From Planctomycetaceae bacterium (GTDB taxonomy: Bacteria > Planctomycetota > Planctomycetia > Planctomycetales > Planctomycetaceae): DNA of 64,000 nucleotides. The position numbers and the translations under genes were made by a program. Position 1 is the stretch's first letter; each line of letters starts with the position of its first letter. Shown here piece after piece: positions 16,174 to 27,600 of the stretch. The stretch lies in contig JAWKTX010000002.1 of NCBI GenBank assembly GCA_041398825.1, forward strand, positions 248,001 through 312,000, in the 5' to 3' direction. The notes below the pieces were generated by a model. The model searched no databases and was not told the DNA's origin. It worked only from the letters and a program-made list of their open reading frames with translations.

Positions 16174-19138
16174 TCTCACAGATTGCGTTGAGGCTTACGA
16201 GCAGTCGATCGCCAACGGTTTTGACTGCGCGATTGAATTGTTTGCTCCGCACGAATCTCATCCGGAATATGCCGAGATTGTGACTGAGCTTGTCCGGGTG
16301 GAGATGGAGCATCGTGGCTGGCAGCCACGTTCAAATATTGCAGGATATTGTAAACGCTTTCCAGTTGCCTTCGACAATCCTGTTCATCGAGCGATCATAG
16401 CGTTTGAAGAGTTTCGTGTTCGGCGCCAGCATGGAGAACCTGTTACTCGACATGCCTATGCCGACGAGTTTCAGATTGATACGACACAGTGGCCGTCAAT
16501 CGCCTCGAATCCTGATATCGACCTGCTGGCTGACGCCGGCTCATCGGGTCATCGAGGGCGTCTTGTGCCTTCGGTGACGGAGATGGATGAAACACATCTG
16601 CTGCAATGTATTGCAGAAGCATTTCCTGAATTTGAACCTCTCGAAGAATTAGGGAGAGGTGCGTTCGGCCGCGTCTTTCTCGCTCGTCAGCGAAATCTGG
16701 CAGACCGTCTGGTGGTGATTAAAATCACTTCCGACACAACGACGGAACCAGAGCGACTGGCTCGCCTGCAACATACGAACATCGTGCCTGTCTATTCAGT
16801 GCATCGTACAGCTGACTGGCAGGCAATTTGTATGCCGTTTTTTGGCAGGCGAACGCTGCGCGACCATCCTGTGGCCGATATCCAGTCATCGCTGCGGCTT
16901 ATGGAACAAGTCGCCATCGGCCTGCAACATGCTCACCGCTGCGGCATTCTGCATCGTGACGTCAAGCCTGCCAATATTCTGGTGACGGACAATGGCCAGC
17001 CGATGCTGCTCGATTTCAATTTGTCTTCAGACAGTGCGTCACGGTCAATGACGCGTTCTATCGTCGGTGGCACGATTCCTTATCTTTCACCCGAGCAACT
17101 GCAGTCTTTGAGGTCCGGCGAATCGGTGAGTGCGACCGCCGACATCTATTCGATTGGGGTGATTCTTTTTGAATTGCTCGCTGGCCGTCTGCCGTTCGAA
17201 CTCCCGAAGGCAGCCTCGATTCCGGAGTTAATTCAGCACGCCCAGGAGCGAGAATCCGGTGAAATCCCACACATCCGAAGCATCAATCCTCGTGTGTCGT
17301 TCGCTGTTCAGGACATTGTCCTGAAATGCCTGCAGCCCGAATCAGCGGACCGGTATCAATCGGCTGCAGACCTTGCTGCGGATCTGCGGCGGGAGCTGGA
17401 CCGCCTGCCGTTGAAACATGCTCCTAATTCATCGATTGCAGAACGCATCGCAAAATGGAGACATCGTCATCCGCGACTCTTGTCTGTCACGACACTGGCA
17501 GCCGCACTCCTGGCAATGGTCATCATTGCAGGCATGGGATCCTATGCGTCTCAGCGGCGAATGCTGGCATTGCACGCAGAATCGCAATGGAAGGAATTCC
17601 AGCTGTCGGCGCCTGAAATTCGTACGCTCCTTTCGGCACCCGATGCTTCGCTTCCGGCTCTGACGGAAGGAATTAGCAGCGCAAAGAACCTGGTGAACCA
17701 GTATCACGTTGCAGATTCAGCAGACTGGCATCATAGGCATGAAGTTCAGCTGATCGAGCACCCGCAGCGTCAACTTCTGGATGAAGAGTTGTCGGAAATA
17801 GTGTTCCTGATGGCGTCCGGTCTTCAGCGGCAGTCGCGATTTTGCACAAACGAAATGCATCAATCCCAGTTGTTGAACGAGGCACTGCAATGGAACTCTC
17901 TGGCATCGCAGTTTGATTGCGCCGCAGACTCGGGCGAAGTCTGGCTGAGTCAGCGATCTGCCATTCAGCAAACGCTCAATTCCCTTTCCTCTCATGCCGC
18001 ACCGCAGGTTGATTTGCAATTTCGAGCCCGACCGATTGCCGATGGGCCAGGTCAGCTGTCAGGCTTTTCAAATGCCATTCGCTTGCTGGAAGCGGGCGAT
18101 TCTCCAGCAGCCCACGTTCTTCTGTCAGAACTTGTCCAACGCAACCCGCATGACTATTCGGTGTGGTACCTGCTGGGAAAATCACGACAGGCAATGCGTC
18201 TTTACGGGGACGCGGATGCGGCGTTTTCCACCTGCATCGCACTGAACGCGGATTGTTGGGTCGCATGGCAGGATCGCGCAGTTGTTCGATTGGAATTGCA
18301 ACGATTCGAAGACGCTGCTGCCGACTGTACAAACGCCATTCATTTGAGGCCCAGTGCGGCAAGTGGATATCTCAACCGTGCACTGGCCAACGCCGCTTTA
18401 AAGGAATTTCAGATGGCGGAAGCGGACCTGGACCTAGCAATACAGTCTGGCGGTCCATCGCGGGCGTTCTTTCTGCGTGCCGACGTTCGCCAGCAACAGG
18501 GCAATCAGGCAGGTGCGCAGTCAGACTACGACGCGGGTTTAAAAGCGGTTCCGAACGACGTGGATAGCTGGGTCACTCGAGGAATGGCCTATTTGCCACA
18601 GGACCCGGTGAAAGCTCTGGCAGATTTTGAACAGGCACTTCGCCTCGATCCGAAATCTCGCGATGCGTTGCAGAATTCCGCCCATGTATTGGCGGAGAGA
18701 CTTGGCAAACGTGAAGAGGCAATTCGATTTCTTGATACTCTCCTGACATTCTGTCCCGACGACAACCCGGCGCGGATAGGTCGCGCAGTGCTGTACGCCC
18801 GCGCGGGCGAAGACGCGTTAGCGCGTCGCGACGCCGACGATGTTCTGCAGCAGTCGCCGGATGCGATTACTCGCTATCAGGTCGCCTGTGTCTTTGCGCT
18901 GACGTCGCCGAGAAGCATGGAAGATTCAGAACGTGCGATGCGGCATCTTTCAGAGGCGATGCGAGCGTCACCCGAACTGCATGCCATGGCGGAGCAGGAT
19001 ACTGATCTGGACCCGCTACGAAACCTGCCGGCATTTCAGGAACTGCTGAATGCATGTCGGAAACTTATGACACTCGGAACAGATGTTCCCTCGGCAAGTA
19101 AGCAGCCGATTGCGGTCAATCAATCTAACGGAGATTAG
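16142..19138 (+). CDS. Ser/Thr protein kinase with C-terminal TPR repeats
   Basis: A 998-residue Hanks-type kinase. Residues 1-160 are an N-terminal helical region. The kinase domain (about 163-420) has a glycine loop GRGAFGRVFLA, the invariant Lys in VIKIT, the catalytic loop HRDVKPANIL (near 270), and GGTIPYLSPEQL in the activation segment. The metal-binding DFG motif reads DFN, and the alpha-C region between VIKIT and LARLQHTNIVPVYSVH is short. A single membrane helix (TLAAALLAMVIIAGMGS, around 450-468) separates the kinase from an exterior half with about seven TPR-like repeats (around 660-930). It overlaps the sigma gene by 32 bp, and the metalloprotease gene begins 4 bp after its stop. 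An envelope sensor controlling the sigma factor is plausible but inferred. Confidence 0.93.
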   Translation: MTNPNSTKMLNLTDCVEAYEQSIANGFDCAIELFAPHESHPEYAEIVTELVRVEMEHRGWQPRSNIAGYCKRFPVAFDNPVHRAIIAFEEFRVRRQHGEPVTRHAYADEFQIDTTQWPSIASNPDIDLLADAGSSGHRGRLVPSVTEMDETHLLQCIAEAFPEFEPLEELGRGAFGRVFLARQRNLADRLVVIKITSDTTTEPERLARLQHTNIVPVYSVHRTADWQAICMPFFGRRTLRDHPVADIQSSLRLMEQVAIGLQHAHRCGILHRDVKPANILVTDNGQPMLLDFNLSSDSASRSMTRSIVGGTIPYLSPEQLQSLRSGESVSATADIYSIGVILFELLAGRLPFELPKAASIPELIQHAQERESGEIPHIRSINPRVSFAVQDIVLKCLQPESADRYQSAADLAADLRRELDRLPLKHAPNSSIAERIAKWRHRHPRLLSVTTLAAALLAMVIIAGMGSYASQRRMLALHAESQWKEFQLSAPEIRTLLSAPDASLPALTEGISSAKNLVNQYHVADSADWHHRHEVQLIEHPQRQLLDEELSEIVFLMASGLQRQSRFCTNEMHQSQLLNEALQWNSLASQFDCAADSGEVWLSQRSAIQQTLNSLSSHAAPQVDLQFRARPIADGPGQLSGFSNAIRLLEAGDSPAAHVLLSELVQRNPHDYSVWYLLGKSRQAMRLYGDADAAFSTCIALNADCWVAWQDRAVVRLELQRFEDAAADCTNAIHLRPSAASGYLNRALANAALKEFQMAEADLDLAIQSGGPSRAFFLRADVRQQQGNQAGAQSDYDAGLKAVPNDVDSWVTRGMAYLPQDPVKALADFEQALRLDPKSRDALQNSAHVLAERLGKREEAIRFLDTLLTFCPDDNPARIGRAVLYARAGEDALARRDADDVLQQSPDAITRYQVACVFALTSPRSMEDSERAMRHLSEAMRASPELHAMAEQDTDLDPLRNLPAFQELLNACRKLMTLGTDVPSASKQPIAVNQSNGD

Positions 19139-19142
19139 AACC

Positions 19143-20795
19143 ATGGCGCTATTCCAAATCCTGAATCTGCTGAATGTGACTCGAAAGTCCCCGAACGCGC
19201 GCCGCCGCTTTCGCTCTCAGAAAGAGGCGGAAATCCTTGAGGTTCGCAGTCTGCTGACGACTTTCGCATGGTCGAACGCAACAAGCCTGACAATCAGCTT
19301 TGCACCCGACGGAACAGATATTGCCGGCACGCCAAGTGGGTTGAATTCTCAACTGGATCAGTTGGGAACACCAGCGGAATGGCAGGGCACAATCGTCCAT
19401 GGTTTCCAGACATGGCTTAATGAATTGGGCTTCGATCTTTCGGTGGTGAGCGACACCGGCGCAGACTTTGGAATCAACGGAGCCACGCGGGGGGATGCAC
19501 GATTTGGTGATGTACGCGTTGGAGCCGTGCCGTTGAGCCCTGAGACACTTGCCACGGCAATTCCACAGAACGCATTCATCTCCGGAACGTGGGCCGGGGA
19601 TATGATGCTGAATTCCAACCTGCAGTTAAATTCGCTGGATGAACTGTATGCACTGTCGCTGCATGAAGCAGGCCATATTCTGGGACTGGAACACAGTTCC
19701 GATCCGGCCTCTCCCATGTTTGATCACGCCGGCACAGTCGTTCTTCAGCCAACCGCGCAGGACATTGCAGTTTTGAAGAGTCTCTATTCGCAGGGAGGCG
19801 GAAAACAGCGAACGTCGGAGGACGAGAGTTCATCCGATGACGATTCAGAACGCACACGACGAATCGTGCCAGTGGATTCCACGGGGATGTTTCCGCATTT
19901 TGAAGTTACAGGCGTGATCGGCGACGCGGGTCAGATTGACACATTTGTCTTCAGCCCGGGCGCTGTGTCAAGAGAAGACCCACGAATCACAACAATCGTC
20001 CTGCAAACAACCTCCACCGATTTCATTCCTGACCTGACGCTGTCAACGGCCAGCGGTCGGAAGGTTGAATCGACAATTGTGGCGAATGGAAACGGGCTGA
20101 TTATTCTGCAGTCGCGTGAACTTGAAGCTGAGAAAGATTATGTCGTTAAGGTTCGATCCGCTTTCACCGATTCGCGCTTGTCACAGGGACGTTATGAGCT
20201 TGCAGTGACGTTTTCCGAATCTGCCCAGGTCATGGACACCCTGGCCAGAGGTACCCTGGATCGTGAAAAGACGCACAGGTCGTTCGAATTCGCTGTCGGC
20301 AAGACAGAGCTGTATAATTTTCTGCTCGTTACAAAAGGGAATGACTCAAAGACGAAACCAGTTGACGCTGCAGTCGTACTGTCAGTCGTCGATGAGGAGG
20401 GTTGCGTTGTCTTCCGCGCTGTTGCTTTGCCCGGACAATCAGCTTCTAACAACACGGTCATGCTTCGCGAAGGAACGTATCAACTGATGGTCGATGTTGT
20501 TGCTGCCTCACGGCGATCGACTCCAGAAGTTGAATTCGCCGTTCGCGGGAGTGTACTTTCGACGGATGCCGGGCCGTTGCCGAGAAATCCTGTCGGCAAT
20601 CCTTTGAACACTTCCCTTGTCACGCTGCCCTATACGCCGGAGGTCCTGACAACGACAGTCTCAACAACTGTGAAGAATCCAGTTGTGACGACCCCTTCAA
20701 CAAAGCCTAAGCGGCCGCCCCTTCTGTATGTCCCGGTTACGTGGCAGCAGCTTTTGCTTGACTATCCATCACTTGGTGGTCGTGGATTTCGCTAA
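19143..20795 (+). CDS. Matrixin-like secreted metalloprotease with LEPR-XLL motif
   Basis: A 550-residue protein. A basic, short N-terminus leads into ILEVRSLLT, a variant of the LEPR-XLL motif found at the N-terminus of many planctomycete surface proteins. The catalytic domain (about residues 40-220) resembles matrixin/peptidase M10: zinc-binding HEAGHILGLEH with His174, Glu175, His178 and His184, and the Met-turn in SDPASPMFDH. After an acidic Ser/Asp linker (220-240), two PPC-like beta-domain segments follow (about 255-375 and 385-480), ending in a Thr/Pro-rich tail. It begins 4 bp after the kinase stop, so it is probably read from the same message as the sigma factor and kinase. ATG 19143 is chosen over the upstream frame start at 19083, which would overlap the kinase. 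Confidence 0.85.
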   Translation: MALFQILNLLNVTRKSPNARRRFRSQKEAEILEVRSLLTTFAWSNATSLTISFAPDGTDIAGTPSGLNSQLDQLGTPAEWQGTIVHGFQTWLNELGFDLSVVSDTGADFGINGATRGDARFGDVRVGAVPLSPETLATAIPQNAFISGTWAGDMMLNSNLQLNSLDELYALSLHEAGHILGLEHSSDPASPMFDHAGTVVLQPTAQDIAVLKSLYSQGGGKQRTSEDESSSDDDSERTRRIVPVDSTGMFPHFEVTGVIGDAGQIDTFVFSPGAVSREDPRITTIVLQTTSTDFIPDLTLSTASGRKVESTIVANGNGLIILQSRELEAEKDYVVKVRSAFTDSRLSQGRYELAVTFSESAQVMDTLARGTLDREKTHRSFEFAVGKTELYNFLLVTKGNDSKTKPVDAAVVLSVVDEEGCVVFRAVALPGQSASNNTVMLREGTYQLMVDVVAASRRSTPEVEFAVRGSVLSTDAGPLPRNPVGNPLNTSLVTLPYTPEVLTTTVSTTVKNPVVTTPSTKPKRPPLLYVPVTWQQLLLDYPSLGGRGFR

Positions 20796-21615
20796 TTGAG
20801 CATTCAGTAACAATGTTCTTCTGCGGACCATGCCGGACAAGTGGCCAGCTGCTGCTGTGTGTGTGTGGCAGACGATCATGCGACGCTGGAATCTCCTGGT
20901 TCGCGTAACCTTGAAGCACTCAGGAGATTCGCAAAGCGGCATACAATTCAGGCGATCGCCAATCGTCTGTTTCGGAGCATTCAGACTGTCGAGCTTTTTT
21001 GTTCGCGGCACATGATAGTGTTATTTCTGGGGAAACGCGCGAAGTTGTCGCCGTTTCCTCTGGAGCAGTGCGCCCGGGGAGCAGCGATGGCTGCAGTCTG
21101 AATAGAGGCAGCCGCATGTGTGTCGCATGCTGACGAAGAATTGTGCAACTATTCTTTCGCAAAACTCCATTGTTCTTGTTCTGTGCTTCGTTCCATTCCG
21201 AACCACGAAGAAGCCACGCTGGATGGCGAAACATCAGCCGGACGATGCTGCAATTATTTATGGCCATCATCTGGAATGCGGAGTTTTTTCAGAAAGCTTT
21301 GGCGGAGTTTCGATGTGGAAGTCACTTAATCCGTTAGCCGAAGCTGCATTGCTGCCCGCCGATATTTGTTTGACGAAAACGGCCCGTCTGTCAGACACAG
21401 ATCATCTGCCGGGATTTCCCGGACACTCTGAAATTCGCCACGCAAATACTCCCCGACATTCAAGTGATACCAGATCACTTGTGCTGGAGACGTTCGGCGA
21501 GACGGAAGTCCGTGCTGCGATCTGATCATTAAACCCCAGGGCAATTCAGGCAATTTGTCTGTTGGTAATTCGTTGTCGTCACGCTGCAGCGATCCCACTC
21601 GTAAGGAAATTCATC
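20796..21615. other. 820-bp gap before the giant surface-protein gene
   Basis: No intact gene is supported. The first third contains a frame with a LuxR-type helix-turn-helix signature (20841-21101), treated separately as a possible gene relic. A second frame, 21118-21525, has no recognisable features. The last 90 bp before 21616 are AT-richer and end in AAGGA, 8-9 nt before the start of the giant gene. No terminator is visible behind the metalloprotease, so read-through into the giant gene is possible. Confidence 0.5.
20841..21101 (+). pseudogene. Possible relic of a LuxR/NarL-type response regulator
   Basis: The 86-codon frame translates to a short Cys-rich start, then VADDHA, a phrase typical of the first strand of NarL-type receiver domains. 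It continues into RFAKRHTIQAIANRLF and RSIQTVELFCSRHM, which match the recognition region of LuxR-type HTH domains (compare IA..L..S..TVE.HR..IM). Almost the whole receiver domain would be missing between the two parts. This fits a collapsed or deleted regulator, but it could also be chance or a tiny intact HTH protein. I see no good ribosome-binding site. Confidence 0.35.
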
Positions 21616-24600
21616 ATGGTTTCATTTCTCCGCCAACTTCGCCGCGTTGCCAGACTCTCCAGAGCTCGCCGGCGTCCCCGAAGGCAGTGTTCACAAGAAA
21701 ATCAAATGGGATGTGAGTCGCTTGAAACTCGAGCCCTGTTGTCGGCAATCACCGGAACAATCTACGAAGATGTCGATTCCAGTGGTACCAAAACTGGTCC
21801 GGACAACACTCTGGGCGGCTGGCAGGTTTATGTGGATCTGGATAACAGCGGAACGCTCAATAGCCGAGCTGATGGAACACCTGAGCCATCTGTATTCGCA
21901 AATTCAGGCGGCGACTACACCATCAATATGAATGGTTTTCCGACCGGTACTTACCGCGTCGCTGAGATTGTTCAGCCTGGATGGAGCCCAACGGCGGCAA
22001 CCTCCCGTGATGTCGCATTTACGAGTAGCCAGGATTCCAACAAGGTCGACTTCTTCAATTTTGCTGGCGGCGACATCGTCGGTACGGTCTGGAACGACCT
22101 TAACGCTGACGGCATAAGAGCTGTTGATCCGATCACTGGAGAATTCACCGATCCGGGGCTGGAGGGATGGACGGTGTTCATCGACATGAAGCCCGCTGGT
22201 GGTGGCGGCTTGAATGGCATTCCTGATCCAGGTGAACCGACCACAACGACTGACGCATCTGGTCAGTATCATTTTTCGAACCTGCCCGCCGGTGACTATG
22301 AAGTGACTGAAGTTCAGCCCGCAGGCTGGGATGTTCCCTCAGGGAGATGGGACACAAAGCAGACAGTTGCTGTCAATGCCTTGACCACTGCGACGCAGGA
22401 CTACGCGAATTTTTCGTTGATCAATGGCTCGATCAGCGGTTCCGTCTGGAATGACCTCAACATTGACGGTGTGCGGGAAACAGATCCCATCACCGGAGAT
22501 TTTACGGAGCCGGGTCTGGCCGACTGGACGATCTTTCTGGACACCAACAATAACGGTGTCTTAGATCCGACAGAAACGTCTACGGTCACTGATACAGATG
22601 GAAACTATTCATTCATCAGTCTGGCTGCCGGTGATTACGAAGTGACCGAAGTCATACCGGCGGGCTGGGATGTTTCGCCGACTTATGACAGTCGCCAAAC
22701 GGTCGCTGTGCGCGGCGGACGGAATTCAACGGCGAACGATTTCGCGAACTTCACTGTCGAAAATGGTTCTATTCGTGGTACTGTCTGGAACGATCTGTTT
22801 CGAGATGGTATTCGCAACAGCGATATCTCCGGAGCCTTCACGGATCCGGGCCTGGCAGGCTGGACCGTTTATCTGGATATGAATCGCAATGGAGCCTTTG
22901 ACAGTACAGAGCCCACTGCGATAACCGATGTTGATGGCCACTATCTGTTTCCAGGCTTGCAGGTTGGTGAATACGAAGTTATCGAAATTGTTCCAACAGG
23001 CTGGGAAACCGCTCCGACGTTCGGCGACAATTACTCCGTGCGAGTTTACTCGGGTGCAGAGTCTGTCGCCCACGACTTTGCAAACTTCAATCTGTCAACG
23101 CTGATTCCGGGCACAGTCAGCGGTACGGTCTGGAATGACGTTAACGCAAACGGCATCATCGACAGCACTCCATCGGCCGAACCTGGACTTGGCGGACGCA
23201 TCGTGTTTGCGGATCTGAATTCCAACGGGATTCCTGACGCTTCAGAACCTCAAACCACCACAAACCCTGATGGAACATACACGATTTCAGGCGTGGCGCC
23301 GGGAACGGTGAATATCGTGGATGTCCTTCCGGCCGGATGGAGAGCAACATCGCCGGTCACGAGCGTTCGTTCGCTGGTTCTGAAGAACGGCGAGAACAAG
23401 ACCGGGATCAATTACGGAACTGCGGAGCTGAAGAATTCTACCATCAGCGGAGCAGTCTTTGCTGACACAAACAAGAACGGTATTCGCGACGCGGGCGAAC
23501 ACGGACTGGCCGGCATCACTGTTTATCTTGACATGAACAACAGCGGGACGCTGGACGCTGGCGATCTTCAGACGACAACTTCGGCCGATCTCTACTACAC
23601 GCCATCCATTAACGAAGCTGGCAGCTACAGTTTTGACCATCTGGCTTCCGGCACCTACTCTATCCGTCAGATTATTCCAGTGGAACTCAGCGCCACACCA
23701 ACAACGCAGTTTGAACATTCGGTCACAATGGTTGCTTCCGAAAATCACTCGGGAGTTGATTTTGCCGACGTCTTTCGGCTGAACGAAATCCATGGTGTAA
23801 AATTCGAGGATGCCAACGGTAACCACGTGCGTGATGCGGACGAGGTAACCGTCGCGGGCACCACGATCTTCATTGATTCCAATCGAAACAATGTGCTTGA
23901 CGCCGACGAAATGAGCACCATTACAGGCAGCGATGGTTCGTATTCGTTCACAGGTCTGACGCCGGGGGCCTACGTTGTTCGAGAAGTCGTCGAATCAGGA
24001 TTTGGGATAACATTCCCTACAACCTCCGGAGGGACTTTGTGGCCAGCCGGAGTCAGTAATCCTGCTGTCGGCAATGTCTCACCGACAAGCATTACAACGT
24101 CGCTCATTGTTGGACAATCCTATAATCAGACCGTGAGTTTGACCCTGCCTGATACTGGTGCGCTGACGAACGCTGTTGACGTCTTTCTGCTGTTTGACGA
24201 TACCGGTAGCTTTACGAACAATAGCCCGATCGTACGAGCCGCGTTTCCAGACATCATTACTCAGTTGCAGACATCACTTTCAGGAACGGACCTCGCATTC
24301 GGTGTTGGGCGATTCGAGGAATACGGCAACTTCGCGTCTGAATACGGTACTGGCCGACCATTCGTATTGAATCAGCCGATCGTTGCGGCCAGCACACCCG
24401 GCTATCTGACCGCAATTCAAGCGGCATTAAATCGAACAACACCGGGATACGGCGGCGACGGTCCGGAGACCGATATTGAAGCGTTGTACCAATTGGTAAC
24501 GGGCATCGGATTTGACGGAAACAACAACGGGTCCGTGATGGACAGCGGTGCCGCGGGGCTTGGGGCAACTCAATTGCTTCCTGGTAACAGCGGCGACGTG

Positions 24601-27600
24601 CCTTCCTTCGTTTCTTTCACGGCGGATGCATCGTCCAACGTCCTGCCAGCAGCTGGTACCGTCGGAGGCGGTGGTTTCCGAGCCGGCGCTTTGCCCGTGA
24701 TTCTGCTGGCGACCGACACAGGTTTTGCCTATCAGCCGAAGGGCGAAACGACGATCACAGGGGCAAACGGTTTGACTCTTCCCGTGAGTGATCTCACCGA
24801 AACATCACGTGGGACCACCCCGTTCAGTTCCGGCGCAGGACTCCAGGAGACAATTACCGGGTTGAATGCGCTCGGTGCCCTGGTGATTGGGCTTGGCACC
24901 AACACGCAGAGCAACGTTGATCCGCGACAGGGACTGGAAGCGATTTCAAAGCTGACCGGCGCGATCAATCGTTCGACGACACCCATTGATAATGGCACTG
25001 GAACTCCAATTGCTCCCGGCGATCCGTTGTACTTCCAGATCTCAACCGGCTTTGCGGGCAGTGTTGCTGCGGGCGTACAAAACGCCATACAAAATGCGGT
25101 GACAAATGTGGCGATGGACATCACAGTTCAGGCGTCGGATCCTCGCGTTCATATTATCAACCACACAGGAACCCGCACGAGTGTTGGTTCCGGACAGACC
25201 GCATCGTTTGATATCGAATTCGTTGGCGATGGCATTCCGCATCGTTTTGATCTGCAGTTTGTACGTGAAGGAACGAACGTTGTTCTTGGCTCGATCCCGG
25301 TTGTACTTGGGACTCCGATTCCTGGCGATGGGTATCACTTCGATGATCTTGGCGAAGGCGAAATTGAACTGGAGGATCACTTTGGTGACCATGCATCGGG
25401 GGCATCAACAGCCAATGTGGCTCCGAGTTTCGTAGCCGGAAGCAACCAGGTTGCACCAGAAGACGCGGGAATACAAACTGTCATGCCGTGGGCAACGGGA
25501 ATATCTCCAGGTCCTGCCAGCGAAGCATCACAAACCGTCAACTTCGTGGTGGTCTCAAACGACAATACCGGGCTGTTCAGTGTTCAGCCAGCGATTTCGG
25601 CTGATGGCGTCCTGACGTTTACTTCGGCACCCGATGCATTCGGGACAGCAACACTGTCCGTGGTTCTGCACGATAATGGCGGCACCGCGAATGGCGGGAC
25701 AGACACCAGTGCTCCGCAACAATTCACGATTCATATCACGGCAGTGAATGATACTCCGGCTGTCGTCGATGATTTCTATTCATCTCCGAGCGGAGATATC
25801 GTCATTGTTGCGGCGCCTGGCGTGCTGGCAAACGACAGCGACGTTGACGGTGACCTGCTCAGTGTTACCCCCGTCACATCGCCAGTTCATGGATCACTGA
25901 CATTAAGTACCAGCGGTAGTTTTTCATATATTCCGGACGCTGGTTTCAGCGGCACCGACAGCTTCACCTACGTGGCTAATGATGGCACCGTCGATTCAGC
26001 CCTGGCGACAGTGGCAATCGCTGTCACGGCTGCCAATAGTGCTCCGACTGCGGCTGGTGATCACTATGCAACAAATGAAGACGTTGTGCTGATCATTGAT
26101 CTGCCCGGTGTCCTCGGGAATGATACCGACATCGACGGAGATCCGCTGACAGCAAGAGTTGTGACCGATCCGTCTCACGGATCGTTGACGCTCAACCCGG
26201 ATGGCAGCTTCATTTACACTTCTGTCCCGAATTTCAACGGAATCGACAGCTTCACCTACACCGCTAATGATGGGACTGTGGATTCTGCTGCAGCGACTGT
26301 GACAATCACAGTGGCTCCGGTGAATGATCTTCCTGTCGCAATACCAGACGATTACAACACTTCAGAAGATGTGCCACTGGATATCACACTTCCCGGCATA
26401 CTTAGCAACGATCTGGATGCAGACGGTGATCCGCTAACGGCGAGGCTCATTTCGGTCCCAGCCCACGGCACTTTGACAGTGAACCCGGATGGCAGCTTTA
26501 ACTACGTTCCGGACCTGAATTTCAACGGAAGTGACAGTTTTACTTATGTCGCGAACGATGGAGTAGTTGATTCAGAGGCGGCCAAAGTTACCATCAGAGT
26601 CGCTGCAGTCAACGATGCACCAGTCGCCACCCCAGATCGCTATTCGATCAGCGAAGACAACACACTAACCGTGGTCATCCCGGGCGTGCTGAATAATGAC
26701 ACCGACATTGACGGTGATGCCCTGACGGGAAGACTTGTTGCTGGCCCAACTCATGGAACGCTGTTGCTGGACTCAAACGGCCACTTCACCTACACACCGG
26801 CCTTGAACTACAACGGCACCGATACATTCACGTACGTCGCGAATGACGGATCGCTGGATTCAGCGCCAACGACTGTCACGATCACCGTGACTGCAGTGAA
26901 TGATGCACCGCTTGCCATTGGCGAGGACTTTGCCGTGGATGCTGGAACGGTACTGAATATTACACTACCCGGTATTTTGGCGAACGACAGTGATGTTGAC
27001 GGAGATGGACTCACAGCAGTCCTCGTGGCTGGGCCGTCGAATGGTTCACTCATACTGAACGCCGACGGTTCGCTGAGCTACACGCCTGCAACAGGCTTCA
27101 GTGGCACCGACAGTTTTACCTACGTTGCAAATGACGGCTCGCTGAATTCCGAAACCGCCACTGTCACATTGACTGTGAATCCCATTCTGCCTCCGCCAAC
27201 GGGTGATATGCACTTCCTTGTGGTCGATACGTCCAGTCGTCGTACATTCGAATACGACGAGGCCGGCGGTGTGCTGAATCATTCTCGGCTCAACACCGAA
27301 GACCAGAAACCCCGGGGGATTGCGACCAACAGCAACGGTACTCTCCGCTGGGTGATCGACGAAAAAGGCGAAGTGTTTGTCTACAACGACAGCAATGTCC
27401 TTCTTGGTTCATGGGAATTTGAAGGCGTAGACAAAGCTCAGGGCATCGCGATCAATGGCAACGATCTGTGGGTTGTTGACAGCAGCAATGATCGAGCGTA
27501 CCTGTTCTCAGGAGCCGCTTCACGTCGTTCCGGCAGTGCCAGTCCGGACTTCAGTTTTGCATTGAGCAACTCCAACAGAAATGCAAAAGACCTGGTGACT

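Noticed and set aside
21118..21525. 135-codon plus frame upstream of the giant gene
   Set aside because: No family features, poor start context, and other frames overlap it; left as untranslated.
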